From: Anatilimnocola aggregata
GTDB taxonomy: Bacteria; Planctomycetota; Planctomycetia; Pirellulales; Pirellulaceae
Direction: 5' to 3'
NCBI RefSeq assembly: GCF_007747655.1
Contig: NZ_CP036274.1
Location: 6,510,001-6,574,000, forward strand
Length of the DNA: 64,000 nucleotides
The position numbers and the translations under genes were made by a program. Under the pieces are notes generated by a model. It was not told the DNA's origin. It searched no databases and saw nothing but the letters and a program-made list of their open reading frames with translations. Below, one piece after another: positions 53,009 through 62,754 of the stretch (the stretch's first letter is position 1; each line of letters opens with the position of its first letter).

Positions 53009-55756
53009 ATGCCTACGATTTTCGCCAGTTCGAAATCCGCCTTGTTGCTCGCCGTGTTAACGGTCGCAACTGCGGGTGGCTGCGCGATTCCAGCGATTGA
53101 TCCCACCGGCGAAGGAATCTTCTCAGGGACCACGACGTTCGCCCGCCTGCGCGATTGCCCCTTGATCGCCCGCCACCATCAACCGCAGCAACCGCCGGTT
53201 CCCATCGGCCCACCGGTCATGGGGCCAATTGTGGGACCTGCACCCTGTGGACCGCCACCGGTAATCGCCATCCCCGTCAGTTGCACACCGCCTGCCCCAC
53301 CGCCGCTGGTTGCCATTCCACTGGCGCCTGCCGTTCCCCTAACACCTGCGGTTTGCGCAGTACCACCGCCGAGTCCGCCGCCGTTGCAGGTTGTGCAGTG
53401 CGCCTCGCCTGCTCAAGCGCCCGTCGATGACTGCGAAAATGGACCGACACTAAAAATCACCCCCAATCGCCTGGTGGCAGCCGTCGGCAGTGAGGTTGTC
53501 CTCGCCGCCGGCATTTGCGGCAAAGATGGCTACTACGTCATGCGGCAGCCTTTGGAATGGATGCTCGCGCAGGATGGTGCCGGCCAAATTGTGGCCATTG
53601 GCCAAGAGAGCCCGCTGAAGGCTTCCTACTTCTTGCGTCATTCGCCCCAAAAAATCTCGCCGCAATACGCGCTCGCTCATACCTCGACCATTTCTCAAAA
53701 CATCGACCGAGGTACCAAAGACCCCAGTGACGACATTGCCCTCAAGCGTGGGCAAAGCTGGATTAGTGTAACTTCGCCCAAAGAGGGCGCATCGTACGTG
53801 ACCGTATGGTCACCCAAAGAACACAACTTTGATCGCCGCCGCGCCAATGCGACCATCTACTGGGTCGACGCGGTCTGGACGTTTCCTCCTTGCTCCGTCG
53901 CCCCCATTGGTGCTCGCAATGGTCAGCGATTGACGACGGTCGTTCGTCGCTCCGGTGGCGCGCCCGTCACAGGTTGGACTGTCCGCTACGAAGTGCTCGA
54001 AGGGCCCGATGCGGCGTTTGGTGCCGGCAAGGCCCGCGCTGTCGAAGTGAAAACGGATATCCAAGGTGTGGCCATCGCCGATTTATTTTCGCTCACCGGT
54101 TCGCAGGGCATTACGACAGTCCGAGTGCAGATCATTCGCCCCACCGGTGGCGACGTGCCGGAAATGATCGTCGGCCAAGGGCTGACGAGTGTGAACTGGA
54201 CGGCCCCAGGCCTGAGCGTTTCGGCCAGTGGTCCCACAACAGTTCCCGGCGATGGCTTGCTTAGTTATCAAGTCGAAGTGATGAACACGGGCGATCAACT
54301 GTCGCGCGATGTGGTCCTGAAGTTCACGCCGCCAACAAACGTGACAGTCCTGAATAGTGCTCCCTCGGCCGAGGTTTTTGGCAATCGGCTCGAATGGCGA
54401 CTGGGAGATCTGCAGGCCCGCTCGCGTGCCGTCGTAAAAGTGAATTGCCGCGCTAGTGTCGATGGCGACCTGCGGTCAACCTTCATGGCAGTCACCAGCG
54501 ATGGACAATTGAAGGCTGAAGGGGTCGCGGCGACGCGCGTTTTCCGTCAGGCGTTAGCCGTGCGAATGAGCGGACCCGATTCGGTCGAAGTGGGCAAGCG
54601 AGCTACCTTTCAAATCGAAATCACCAACACGGGCAGCGAAGTGCTGCGGAATGTCACGCTGACCGATCGCTTCCCCGCCGAACTTGTACATGCCGACGGT
54701 CAGCAGAGCCCGATTGTGAAAACGATTGGCGATCTGCAGCCGGGACAAAAGATCAACTCGCCGGCGGTCACGTTCATCGTCACCCGTCCCGGTCAGCATT
54801 CGCATCGGCTGGACGTAACTGCCGACGGACAGCAATCGGCCACGGCCCGCAGTGTGGTCACTGGCATTCAAACGCAAGTGATGCCAGCCAAGCTCCAGCT
54901 TCGCTTTTCTCAGCCCCAGCAAGTGCGGGCGGGTGAAACCGCAGAAGTGGTGGCCGAAGTAACCAACCTTGGCGGCTCGGTGGCTCGCAACGCCAAGTTG
55001 AGTGTCGCCTATGGCGTGAACTTCACACCTGACCGAGCAACGCCCGGCCATCAATTCGACGAAGCTCGCCGTACGCTCTATTGGAACATCGACCAACTGG
55101 CCGCGGGTGCGTCGCTGAGCAAGCAAATCAACCTGAAGGCCTTGAATACAGACGAGCGGGCCTTTTTGCAGATCACACTGCAGCCGGAACAAGGAGAGCC
55201 CGAAACGCGGCAGATCAATATTCCGATTGTGGCCGGCGCTCGTGCCGCTCCCGCCCCCGTACCGCTCCAACGGAATCCGCCCACACCTGCTCCAGGACCG
55301 GCTCCCACGCCGCGCCCCGAAATTCCTCGTCAGCCGCCGCGCGAAGCAGTTCTGCCGGGTGGCAACCTGGAAGTGACGCTCAGCCAGACTGCCAACCCAA
55401 TTCCCCAGGGAAAGACGACGACCTACATCGTGCGAATTAAAAACGACGGTAGCGGTGCCGACGAAGACCTGTCGATAACCCTGTTCCTGCCCGCGGGACT
55501 CAGCTTTAAGAAAGTTGTGGCCACCGAACAAACCGCGTTCAGGGTGCAAAGTTGGAATGCGGATAAGAGTCAGGTCGATTTTACACCGGTCGCTTTGGTG
55601 CGAGCACGCGAGGACATGCCGCCACTACAAATCGAAGTTGAAGGGTCAAAGCCAGGCATGTTCAAGTTCCAAGTCGAAGTGCGCAGCAAGCGGAATCCGA
55701 AGCCGATCGTCCGCGAGCGCGAAACCACGGTGAACATGCCAGCTGGTGCCCGCTGA
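53009..55756 (+). CDS. Large lipoprotein with DUF11-type repeats
   Basis: 915 residues from ATG 53009, where a lipoprotein signal begins (SALLLAVLTVATAGGC; lipobox Cys at ~25). A Pro-rich stretch (~60-150) leads to a beta-rich body with several DUF11/CARDB-like domains: GPTTVPGDGLLSYQVEVMNTGDQLSRDV, GPDSVEVGKRATFQIEITNTGSEV, and RAGETAEVVAEVTNLGGSVARNAK. DUF11-type domains mediate adhesion or envelope attachment. A second Pro-rich linker lies near 755-795. It is likely on the cell surface. Ends 33 bases before the SDR gene. Confidence 0.85.
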   Translation: MPTIFASSKSALLLAVLTVATAGGCAIPAIDPTGEGIFSGTTTFARLRDCPLIARHHQPQQPPVPIGPPVMGPIVGPAPCGPPPVIAIPVSCTPPAPPPLVAIPLAPAVPLTPAVCAVPPPSPPPLQVVQCASPAQAPVDDCENGPTLKITPNRLVAAVGSEVVLAAGICGKDGYYVMRQPLEWMLAQDGAGQIVAIGQESPLKASYFLRHSPQKISPQYALAHTSTISQNIDRGTKDPSDDIALKRGQSWISVTSPKEGASYVTVWSPKEHNFDRRRANATIYWVDAVWTFPPCSVAPIGARNGQRLTTVVRRSGGAPVTGWTVRYEVLEGPDAAFGAGKARAVEVKTDIQGVAIADLFSLTGSQGITTVRVQIIRPTGGDVPEMIVGQGLTSVNWTAPGLSVSASGPTTVPGDGLLSYQVEVMNTGDQLSRDVVLKFTPPTNVTVLNSAPSAEVFGNRLEWRLGDLQARSRAVVKVNCRASVDGDLRSTFMAVTSDGQLKAEGVAATRVFRQALAVRMSGPDSVEVGKRATFQIEITNTGSEVLRNVTLTDRFPAELVHADGQQSPIVKTIGDLQPGQKINSPAVTFIVTRPGQHSHRLDVTADGQQSATARSVVTGIQTQVMPAKLQLRFSQPQQVRAGETAEVVAEVTNLGGSVARNAKLSVAYGVNFTPDRATPGHQFDEARRTLYWNIDQLAAGASLSKQINLKALNTDERAFLQITLQPEQGEPETRQINIPIVAGARAAPAPVPLQRNPPTPAPGPAPTPRPEIPRQPPREAVLPGGNLEVTLSQTANPIPQGKTTTYIVRIKNDGSGADEDLSITLFLPAGLSFKKVVATEQTAFRVQSWNADKSQVDFTPVALVRAREDMPPLQIEVEGSKPGMFKFQVEVRSKRNPKPIVRERETTVNMPAGAR

Positions 55757-55789
55757 ACAAGCATCGCACTATGGCCAGAAAGGAAGCAC

Positions 55790-56581
55790 ATGTCGCCGGC
55801 CAGTGATTTGGATATTCCCCCGCCAATTAGTTCGCTCAGCGGTTTGACAGCGCTCGTTACGGGCGGTGGCACAGGCATTGGCCGCGCGATTTGCCAGCAA
55901 TTGGCTGCCGCCGGCGCGAAGGTCATCGTTCACTACCATCGCAGCCACTTGGAAGCAGAAGCGACGTTGCAAGCGATTCGCTCCGTCGGTGGCGACACCT
56001 ACTTGGAACAAGCTGATCTCTCGAATCCCGCTGCTGCTGCCGCGCTCGTCGATCTCGCGGTCACACACACGGGCGGGCTCGATCTGCTGATTAATAACGC
56101 GGGGTCCGTCGTCGAGCGCGCGAAGCTCGAAGAATGCTCGCTGGAACTTTGGCAGCAGGTGATGAACGTCAATCTGACCTCCGCCTTTGTCGTCACGCAG
56201 CGGGCGATTCCTCATCTGCGTAAAACTGGTCGCGGGGCAATCGTCAATCTGTTGTCGCTCTCGGTGCAAACCGGCGGAGCTAACGGCGCGGGCCCTTATG
56301 CTGCTGCCAAAGGTGGACTGCAAGTCTTCACTCGCACCTTGGCGCGCGAGCTAGCGCCGCAAGTTCGCACGAACGCGGTCATGCCGGGAGTGATCGAGAC
56401 TCGCCATCATGAACAATTCACCACGCACGAACGGATGGAACAATATCGTCGCGAAACGCCCCTGGGTCGCAACGGCACCGCCGATGAAGTGGCTTCAGTC
56501 GTTTCGTTTCTCGTCAGCGATGCCGCCCGCTTTGTCAACGGCGCGCTGATCGATATCAGCGGCGGCCGCTTCCTGCGGTAG
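55790..56581 (+). CDS. Short-chain dehydrogenase/reductase
   Basis: 263 residues from ATG 55790 with aaggaag nine bases before. The NAD(P)-binding TGGGTGIGRAI (24-34), NNAG and the catalytic YxxxK (YAAAKGG) with an upstream Ser are present, so the classical SDR active site is complete. The closing GALIDISGGR is family-typical. It is similar to 3-oxoacyl-ACP reductases (FabG) and sugar dehydrogenases; substrate not resolvable. It is followed 40 bases later by purU. Confidence 0.92.
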   Translation: MSPASDLDIPPPISSLSGLTALVTGGGTGIGRAICQQLAAAGAKVIVHYHRSHLEAEATLQAIRSVGGDTYLEQADLSNPAAAAALVDLAVTHTGGLDLLINNAGSVVERAKLEECSLELWQQVMNVNLTSAFVVTQRAIPHLRKTGRGAIVNLLSLSVQTGGANGAGPYAAAKGGLQVFTRTLARELAPQVRTNAVMPGVIETRHHEQFTTHERMEQYRRETPLGRNGTADEVASVVSFLVSDAARFVNGALIDISGGRFLR

Positions 56582-56598
56582 TCAACAACCTTTCCTGC

Positions 56599-56612
56599 GC
56601 TCACGCTTCGGG
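56599..56612 (-). repeat. REP-like repeat fragment, copy 3
   Basis: gctcacgcttcggg equals the core of the repeats at 12104-12127 and 12256-12279 in inverse orientation. It sits ten bases before the ATG of purU, in the ribosome-binding region. Confidence 0.65.
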
Positions 56613-56621
56613 CTATTGAAT

Positions 56622-57479
56622 ATGCAAATTGTCGTCACTGCCGTTGGTCCAGATAACGTTCGCCTCGCCGATCCGATCATTCATTATCTGACCGGGCAAG
56701 GGGCGAACATTGCCGAGATTCAGATGTACGATCACGACGAAGAAGCACTCTTCGCCATGATGGTACGGGTTCATCTTCCCAGTGCGCAACTGGGCGAAGT
56801 TCGTTCGGCGCTGAGCCAGATCGGCCAGGCAACCAAACTCAGCGTGCGCGTCTGGTCGCCGGAAGAACGAGCCGCCCGACCACGGTTGGCCATTTGTGCC
56901 ACCTACCGCACCGAACCTCCGCTGGCGATCCTGCGCGCGATTCGCGATGGCGTGCTCAAGGCCGATGCTGCCGTGATGATCGGGAACCGACCGAACTGCC
57001 GCGGCATTGCCGAGCAGTTCGATGTGCCATGGGAAAGCATTGGCGAGAACGATGGCAAGGCGAACGACGACCGAATGATCGACATTCTCGATCGCTACAA
57101 CGTCGACTACGTAATTCTTGCCCGTTACATGCGAATTCTTCCGGCCGGCAGTTGCTGGAAGTATGCCGGCGGCCGAATCATCAACTTGCATCACGGACTG
57201 CTACCAAGTTTCCCCGGCTTGCGACCCTATCACGATGCCTATGCCGGCCGCATGCTGACCTACGGCGCAACTTGCCACTTCATTGTGCCCGAACTCGACG
57301 CCGGCAATCAGACCATTCATCAATCGACGTTCACCGTGCCCCCCGGCATGAAGCTGGACGAAATCATTCGGATTGGACAAGAAGACAACGAGCCGCGCTG
57401 CCTGGTCGAAGGAGTGCGCCGCGTCGTCGATCGTGAAGTGCAACTGCACTTTCATCGCGTGATTGCGTTGCCAAAATAG
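56622..57479 (+). CDS. purU: Formyltetrahydrofolate deformylase
   Basis: 285 residues from ATG 56622 (an adjoining TTG is also possible). An N-terminal ACT domain (1-80) and a formyl-transferase domain. Key pieces are IGNRPNCRGIAEQF, DYVILARYMRIL, the catalytic INLHHGLLPSFPGLRPYHDA and GATCHFIVPELDAG. PurU hydrolyses 10-formyl-THF to formate and THF, feeding formate to purine synthesis or discharging C1 units. Together with MfnB and the formamidase-like gene it adds to the C1 theme. It is a single gene with an SDR upstream. Confidence 0.95.
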   Translation: MQIVVTAVGPDNVRLADPIIHYLTGQGANIAEIQMYDHDEEALFAMMVRVHLPSAQLGEVRSALSQIGQATKLSVRVWSPEERAARPRLAICATYRTEPPLAILRAIRDGVLKADAAVMIGNRPNCRGIAEQFDVPWESIGENDGKANDDRMIDILDRYNVDYVILARYMRILPAGSCWKYAGGRIINLHHGLLPSFPGLRPYHDAYAGRMLTYGATCHFIVPELDAGNQTIHQSTFTVPPGMKLDEIIRIGQEDNEPRCLVEGVRRVVDREVQLHFHRVIALPK

Positions 57480-57514
57480 TTTGGCATTTCTAGACCGTCG
57501 CGAGTTAGGGACAG

Positions 57515-59236
57515 CTACTTCTCAAGTTTAGAGGCAGCCAGTTTTTCGAGCGGAGGCCGATTCAAGTGGGCTCCGCTGGCCTGCTGATAAGCATGAGCGA
57601 GTGCGAGAAGTTTGGACTCGCCAAAGAGTGCGCCCGTGAAGGTGATTGTCCCAGGCTGGCCACTCACGCTGTTGGGACGTTCGCCGTCGGGAATGACCAC
57701 CGTGGGATGGCCGGTGAAGTTGGTGAGCACCAGGTCGTCGCCACCGATATAGGCGTCGATGCCGTCCATAACTTCTGCCATCTCTTGCATCACTAGCGTG
57801 CGAATGCGGCAGGCGCGCAAGTACTCGACGGCGGGGACGAACTGCCCCTGGCGGAACGTCGTTCCCCATCTGCCGATGCCATCGCGAATGCCGGCGCGGG
57901 TCAGGTCATCGAAGGCGGCAGCCGCTTCGGTGTTAAGGATCAGAGTCAGAGGCCCGACGGGATACTTTTGCGGCAGTTTGATGGGAACGAGCTTAACACC
58001 CAGTTTCCTCACCATGTCGATCGCCCGCATTTCTTCTGGCGGTCGCTCTCCTTCAAAATAGCCGACTTTAAGCGAAGTGATTTCATCCTGCAGTGGCCAG
58101 GCAAAGGAACGATCGACCGCCGAAATGTCGTGGGGATCGCTGCCGTGAATCGCGCCGAAAATGAGAGCGCAGTCCTCCAGCGAACGAGCGATTGGACCGA
58201 TCTTGTCCATGCTCCACGAGAGGGTCATGCAGCCGAACCGACTGACACGCCCGAAGGTTGGCCGCAACCCCGACGCACTGCAGCGACGGCAGGGAGAAAC
58301 GATGCTTCCCAGCGTTTCGCTGCCGAGAGCAAAGCCCACCAATCCGGCTACGACCGCAGATGTGGAACCGGCAGATGAGCCACTCGAGCCTTCTTCCGGA
58401 TTCCACGGATTGCGAGTCATGCCGCCGAACCACTCGTCACCCAGCGCCAGTGAGCCGACCGTCAGCTTGGCGACGAGGACCGCACCTGCTTCCTCCAATC
58501 GGCGGACAACCGTTGCCTGCACTGCGAGCGACTGGTCTTGATAGTGCCCCGCGCCCCAGGTTGTCTTGTAGCCCGGCACGGCGATGATGTCCTTCGCACC
58601 CCACGGAATTCCATGCAATGGCCCTTGATATTTGCCAGCTGCAATTTCCTCATCCGCGCGCTTTGCCTGCTTGAGTGCTAACTCCTCGGTGAGTGTCACC
58701 ACGCACTTCAGCAGCGGATCGTACTTCTTCAGCCGAGCCAGATAGAGCTGTGTCAGTTCGGTGGACGAGACCTGCTTCGCTTTCAGCAGTGCGGCTAGTT
58801 TAGTCACCGGCAGAAAAGCCAGGTCTTCTTCAGAAAGTGGCTTCTCAACGGCTTCTTTGCCGGTCAGGGGCTGAACAGCCTGGCGATCGATTTGTGCTGT
58901 TGTTTCTGGCGGCGGAGCGGCAAAGAAAGTGAGCGCGGGAGGAACGCTGTTTTTCAGATCGACTTGGCGCAATAACTCGAACTTTCGCTGATCCCGCTGC
59001 ACAGCGTCTGCCACCGCCTGGCGATCTTCCTCCGCAAGCTTAATGCCGGCGATCCACTCGGATTGCTGGATGAGCTCCGGTGTCACTCTTCCCGCCTGCT
59101 CCGCTTGGACAGCAAGTGCACGCTGAAAGGCGATGGTTCCTACTCCAACGCCAGCCAAGGCAGCCAGGATGTGGCGGCGGGAAACTGGCCCACTAGCGGC
59201 CGAAGCTTCGAAAGAGACATCGTCGGAACTTGGCAT
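57515..59236 (-). CDS. Tat-exported amidase-signature enzyme
   Basis: 573 residues from ATG 59236. A twin-arginine signal (SRRHILAALAGVGVG) suggests folded export. The amidase signature has K215 in GIPWGAKDI, the cis-Ser around S287 in GSSGSSAGS, and the nucleophile S311 in GSETLGSIVSP, so the Ser-cisSer-Lys triad is complete. Around 120 extra residues precede the domain. Amidases of this group cleave C-N bonds of varied amides; GatA would not be exported. It is divergent from the GDPD gene with ~180 bases between them. Confidence 0.9.
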   Translation of the reverse strand: MPSSDDVSFEASAASGPVSRRHILAALAGVGVGTIAFQRALAVQAEQAGRVTPELIQQSEWIAGIKLAEEDRQAVADAVQRDQRKFELLRQVDLKNSVPPALTFFAAPPPETTAQIDRQAVQPLTGKEAVEKPLSEEDLAFLPVTKLAALLKAKQVSSTELTQLYLARLKKYDPLLKCVVTLTEELALKQAKRADEEIAAGKYQGPLHGIPWGAKDIIAVPGYKTTWGAGHYQDQSLAVQATVVRRLEEAGAVLVAKLTVGSLALGDEWFGGMTRNPWNPEEGSSGSSAGSTSAVVAGLVGFALGSETLGSIVSPCRRCSASGLRPTFGRVSRFGCMTLSWSMDKIGPIARSLEDCALIFGAIHGSDPHDISAVDRSFAWPLQDEITSLKVGYFEGERPPEEMRAIDMVRKLGVKLVPIKLPQKYPVGPLTLILNTEAAAAFDDLTRAGIRDGIGRWGTTFRQGQFVPAVEYLRACRIRTLVMQEMAEVMDGIDAYIGGDDLVLTNFTGHPTVVIPDGERPNSVSGQPGTITFTGALFGESKLLALAHAYQQASGAHLNRPPLEKLAASKLEK

Positions 59237-59417
59237 CGTCGCAATCTCACCGTAAAAAGGCTCAAAGCTGGCGGCACACCAGGCGCAGCCTAACAAATAT
59301 CCAAGCCAGCCGGAAACCACTTTCATTGAGAGATTGCGTTAAGATACTTTCGTCGCGCCTTACATCAGCGGAATCGCGCTTGCTAACGCGCGGTTTCATT
59401 CTTCGTCGGAAGTTTTT

Positions 59418-60290
59418 ATGCAACGCTGCTCTGCCCTGGTCCTCGTCTGCACCTTCGCTCCCTGCTACTTCGCAGTTCAGCCAATCCGAGCTGAGGAAAA
59501 AGCTCCTTCGAAAGCAGCGGAACTGGTTGCGACCAAGCGGGTGCTAATCATCGCTCATCGCGGCGCAAGTGCGCATGCTCCCGAGAACACGATCCCCGCG
59601 TTCGAGGCCGCGCTAAAGACAAAGTGCGATCTAATCGAACTGGACTATTACCACTCGAAGGATAGCGTGCCCGTCGTCTTTCACGATAAAGTCCTCGATC
59701 GCACGAGCAACTCCGTCGCGAAACTCGGCATAGCCAAGATTGGAATTGGCGACTTAACGGCGAAGGAACTGCAGACGCTGGAGGCGGGCCAGTGGTTCAA
59801 GCCGCCCTTTCCAGGTGCGAAGATTCCCACACTGGTCGAAGCGCTCGACGTCATTCAAAACGGCGGCAAGACACTTATCGAACGAAAAGGGGGCGATGCG
59901 GCGACGGTGGTGAAACTGCTCGACGAAAAACAACTGCGCGGCAATGTAGTCGTGCAGGCCTTCGATTGGAAGTATATCGCCGAGTGTCACAAGCTGGCCC
60001 CCGATCTGGTGCTGGGCTGTTTGGGTAGTGAGGAACTTTCTGCGAAGCGAATCGCCGCCGCCAAAGCGGCCGGTGCCACTGCCATCGGTTGGCGTCATGG
60101 AGATTTGAACGAAGCAGGAATCGCCTCAGTCCATGCCGCCGGTCTGAAGTGCTGGGCTTACACGGTGAACGATCGTCGCCGCGCGAAGTACCTGATTGAG
60201 GCAGGCATCGATGGCCTCATCACCGATGACCCGGCCAACATGCAGGGACTACTCGAGTTGCTGGCCAAAGAAAAAGCGGCGAACAAGTAA
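59418..60290 (+). CDS. Secreted glycerophosphodiester phosphodiesterase
   Basis: 290 residues with an N-terminal signal (LVLVCTFAPCYFAVQPIRA). The GDPD fold shows HRGASAHAPENT (H47, R48, E56) and E74 in LIELDY, with H89 in VVFHD. The C-terminal GLKCWAYTVND and GIDGLITDDPA are characteristic. It releases glycerol-3-phosphate from glycerophosphodiesters outside the cytoplasm, likely for phosphate or lipid recycling. The small membrane gene follows 14 bases later on the same strand. Confidence 0.93.
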   Translation: MQRCSALVLVCTFAPCYFAVQPIRAEEKAPSKAAELVATKRVLIIAHRGASAHAPENTIPAFEAALKTKCDLIELDYYHSKDSVPVVFHDKVLDRTSNSVAKLGIAKIGIGDLTAKELQTLEAGQWFKPPFPGAKIPTLVEALDVIQNGGKTLIERKGGDAATVVKLLDEKQLRGNVVVQAFDWKYIAECHKLAPDLVLGCLGSEELSAKRIAAAKAAGATAIGWRHGDLNEAGIASVHAAGLKCWAYTVNDRRRAKYLIEAGIDGLITDDPANMQGLLELLAKEKAANK

Positions 60291-60304
60291 GGCGGAATCC
60301 TCTC

Positions 60305-60565
60305 ATGGGCGACATCAAGCATCCAGCGCTCCTGTATCTCAAAGGTGGCCTGTTCGTAGCGCTCGGATTGCTCACCGTAACGGCAATTTTGGTGCTCCAT
60401 CCCAGCTTGCAGTTAGCGGCACTGCTGGCGATTGCGATTTGGTCGTTTTGCCGCGCGTATTACTTTGCCTTTTATGTGATTCAGCATTACATCGATCCGA
60501 AGTTTCGTTATGCGGGACTGTGGGACTTTGCCCGGTATGCGCTGAAGAAACGCGATTCCCAATAG
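60305..60565 (+). CDS. Small two-helix membrane protein, 86 aa
   Basis: ATG at 60305, eleven bases after ggcggaa. Two helices (LFVALGLLTVTAILVLH and LAALLAIAIWSFCRAYYFAFYVI) end in a His/Tyr-containing motif and a basic tail (FARYALKKRDSQ). It probably shares a transcript with the GDPD gene. Similar planctomycete proteins exist as far as I recall, function unknown. Confidence 0.75.
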   Translation: MGDIKHPALLYLKGGLFVALGLLTVTAILVLHPSLQLAALLAIAIWSFCRAYYFAFYVIQHYIDPKFRYAGLWDFARYALKKRDSQ

Positions 60566-60693
60566 TCAGTTGCGGCGTGCCTTCGAGTCCCCGCAAGCCA
60601 TCTACTGGTTTTCTAGTTGACAACCTACTGGTTATGCCGTAGATTGCCCCTCGTCCTACTTTTCCGATCTGCTGTTCAGCAACTGAGGGAACC

Positions 60694-62715
60694 ATGCGAG
60701 CGCACGTTTTAGCCTGCTGGTGCGCGGTCATCAGCGCGATTATTTCTTCGCATGTTGCATCGGCAGCAGAAAAAGTTGACTACGACCTTCTCCCTTGGGC
60801 CTTTCGCCCACTTGCCCGGCCTGTAGTTCCCGCAGTCAAAGATGAAAGTTGGCCGCGCGCAGAACTCGATCGCTTCATTCTCGCCGGGCTCGAGAAGCAA
60901 GGCATTCAGCCCAATGCCGATGCCGATCGCCGCACGCTGTTGCGCCGAGCTTCGTTCGATCTGACTGGTCTGCCACCAACGCAGCAGGAAATCGCCGAGT
61001 TTGTCGATGATCCAGCCAGTGATGACGTGGCCTTTGCCAAGGCCGTCGATCGATATCTCCGTTCACAGCACTTCGGCGAACGCTGGGGCCGGCATTGGCT
61101 CGATATTGCCCGCTATGGCGACAGCACCGGGCGGGCCTGGAATGCCCCGTTTACGTATGCCTGGCGCTATCGCGATTGGGTGATCGATGCCTTTAATGAC
61201 GATCTCCCTTACGACCGCTTTCTCACCGAGCAGTTGGCTGGAGACTTGTTGCCCGCGAAGTCGGCGGCGCAGGCTCGTTCGCAATTGATTGCCACGGGCT
61301 TTCTCGCGATTGGGTCGCACGATCTGCAGAATCTGAGTTACGAGCAGTTCAAGTTCGACGTGATCGATGACCAAATCGATGCCACGACGCGGGCCATTCT
61401 GGGTCTTTCGGTCAGTTGTGCTCGCTGCCACGATCACAAGTACGACCCGATCAAGATGCACGACTACTACGCACTGGCGGGCGTGTTTCGCAGCCTGCAG
61501 TTGCGACCGGGCGTTACCCATCAGCGCGAGAATGGTAGCGAGGGCTATCTACACCCCAGTCGACTAGTACCGCTGCCCGGCGTTGATGAATCCATTGCTT
61601 CGCGCCCGTCGATGATTTCGCTGCCGCCGGGCGTGCATTCGATGACCGACTATCAAGACGAATGGCGAACCGGGCTGCGCGATATTCGATTCACCACTGC
61701 GCCGAATGTGGCAATGGGTGTGATCGCCGGTGAACCGCGCGATTGTGAGATTCTGCTCCGCGGCGAGCCCTATGATCTGGGTGAAGTGGTCGCACGTGGC
61801 GACTGGCGAATCACCGGACTACCACCTGGGCCGCGCGTAAGCGCAAACTCTGGCGGCCGCTTGGAACTGGCGCGCTGGCTCACCTCGAACGAACAGCCCT
61901 TAACTTCGCGGGTCATGGCGAATCGTGTTTGGCAACATTTGTTTGGCGTGGGGATCGTTCGCACGGTCGATGACTTTGGAATTAATGCCGAAGATCCCAC
62001 GAACCCCGAACTCCTCGACCACTTGGCCTGGCAGTTTCGCAGCGACGGTTGGTCCCTGAAGAAGCTGATTCGCACTATCGTGCTCAGCCGGGCCTATCGC
62101 TTGAGCAGTGCGAGCCAAACGATTGGGCAGGAGAAAGATGGTGCCAATGCCCTCATCTGGCGTATGAATCTGCGCCGGCTGGAGATCGAACCGCTGCGAG
62201 ATTCGCTGCTGGAAGTAGCGGGACGATTGGATTTGGACCGGCCCCCAGGAATTCAAATCGCGGGCGTCGGTGGCAAGAGTCCGCAGTCGCAGGTGCGTAG
62301 TCTGCTGCCGTTCAGTTCGTCGTATCGCACGGTGTACTTGCCCGTCGTGCGAGCCAAGATCTCCGATGAGTTTGCGACATTCGATTTTCCCGATCCCTGC
62401 TTGCTCCAAGGCCAGCGCGAAGTGACAACCGTCGCGCCGCAGGCTTTGTTCTTCTTAAACAGCAGCTTTGTCGTCGATTGCTCGCAGGACGCGGCCGATC
62501 GTATGCTTGGTGCCGTGACCACAGATGCGGCCAGAGTCGATTGGATTTATCGCCGGCTCTTCGCGCGGCCAGCGACTGCTGAAGAAGTAAGAGCTTCAAT
62601 CAAGTTAGTTACTGAATTGGAACCAGGTGCAAGCGTGAGAGATGCCGAGCTCTATCGCTGGAGCACGCTGGTTCAAGCGTTATTCGCAAGCGCCGAGTTT
62701 CGTTACCTGAAGTAA
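60694..62715 (+). CDS. Planctomycete DUF1549/DUF1553 secreted protein
   Basis: 673 residues with a signal peptide (LACWCAVISAIISSHVASA). DUF1549 (~50-270) shows FDLTGLPPTQQEI, FGERWGRHWLDIARYGDS and CARCHDHKYDPI; DUF1553 (~395-640) shows SRVMANRVWQHLFGVGIVRTVDDFG and RAYRLSS. Length is short of the ~1000-residue members because a cytochrome-type PSCyt1 domain is absent, although a CxxCH (ARCHDH) is present. These proteins are hallmark planctomycete secreted factors, possibly for sulfated-polysaccharide breakdown. It is followed 39 bases later by DUF1501. Confidence 0.95.
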   Translation: MRAHVLACWCAVISAIISSHVASAAEKVDYDLLPWAFRPLARPVVPAVKDESWPRAELDRFILAGLEKQGIQPNADADRRTLLRRASFDLTGLPPTQQEIAEFVDDPASDDVAFAKAVDRYLRSQHFGERWGRHWLDIARYGDSTGRAWNAPFTYAWRYRDWVIDAFNDDLPYDRFLTEQLAGDLLPAKSAAQARSQLIATGFLAIGSHDLQNLSYEQFKFDVIDDQIDATTRAILGLSVSCARCHDHKYDPIKMHDYYALAGVFRSLQLRPGVTHQRENGSEGYLHPSRLVPLPGVDESIASRPSMISLPPGVHSMTDYQDEWRTGLRDIRFTTAPNVAMGVIAGEPRDCEILLRGEPYDLGEVVARGDWRITGLPPGPRVSANSGGRLELARWLTSNEQPLTSRVMANRVWQHLFGVGIVRTVDDFGINAEDPTNPELLDHLAWQFRSDGWSLKKLIRTIVLSRAYRLSSASQTIGQEKDGANALIWRMNLRRLEIEPLRDSLLEVAGRLDLDRPPGIQIAGVGGKSPQSQVRSLLPFSSSYRTVYLPVVRAKISDEFATFDFPDPCLLQGQREVTTVAPQALFFLNSSFVVDCSQDAADRMLGAVTTDAARVDWIYRRLFARPATAEEVRASIKLVTELEPGASVRDAELYRWSTLVQALFASAEFRYLK

Positions 62716-62754
62716 CCCTCGCCCGACCAATTGAATTATCTGCGAGAGAAAACC

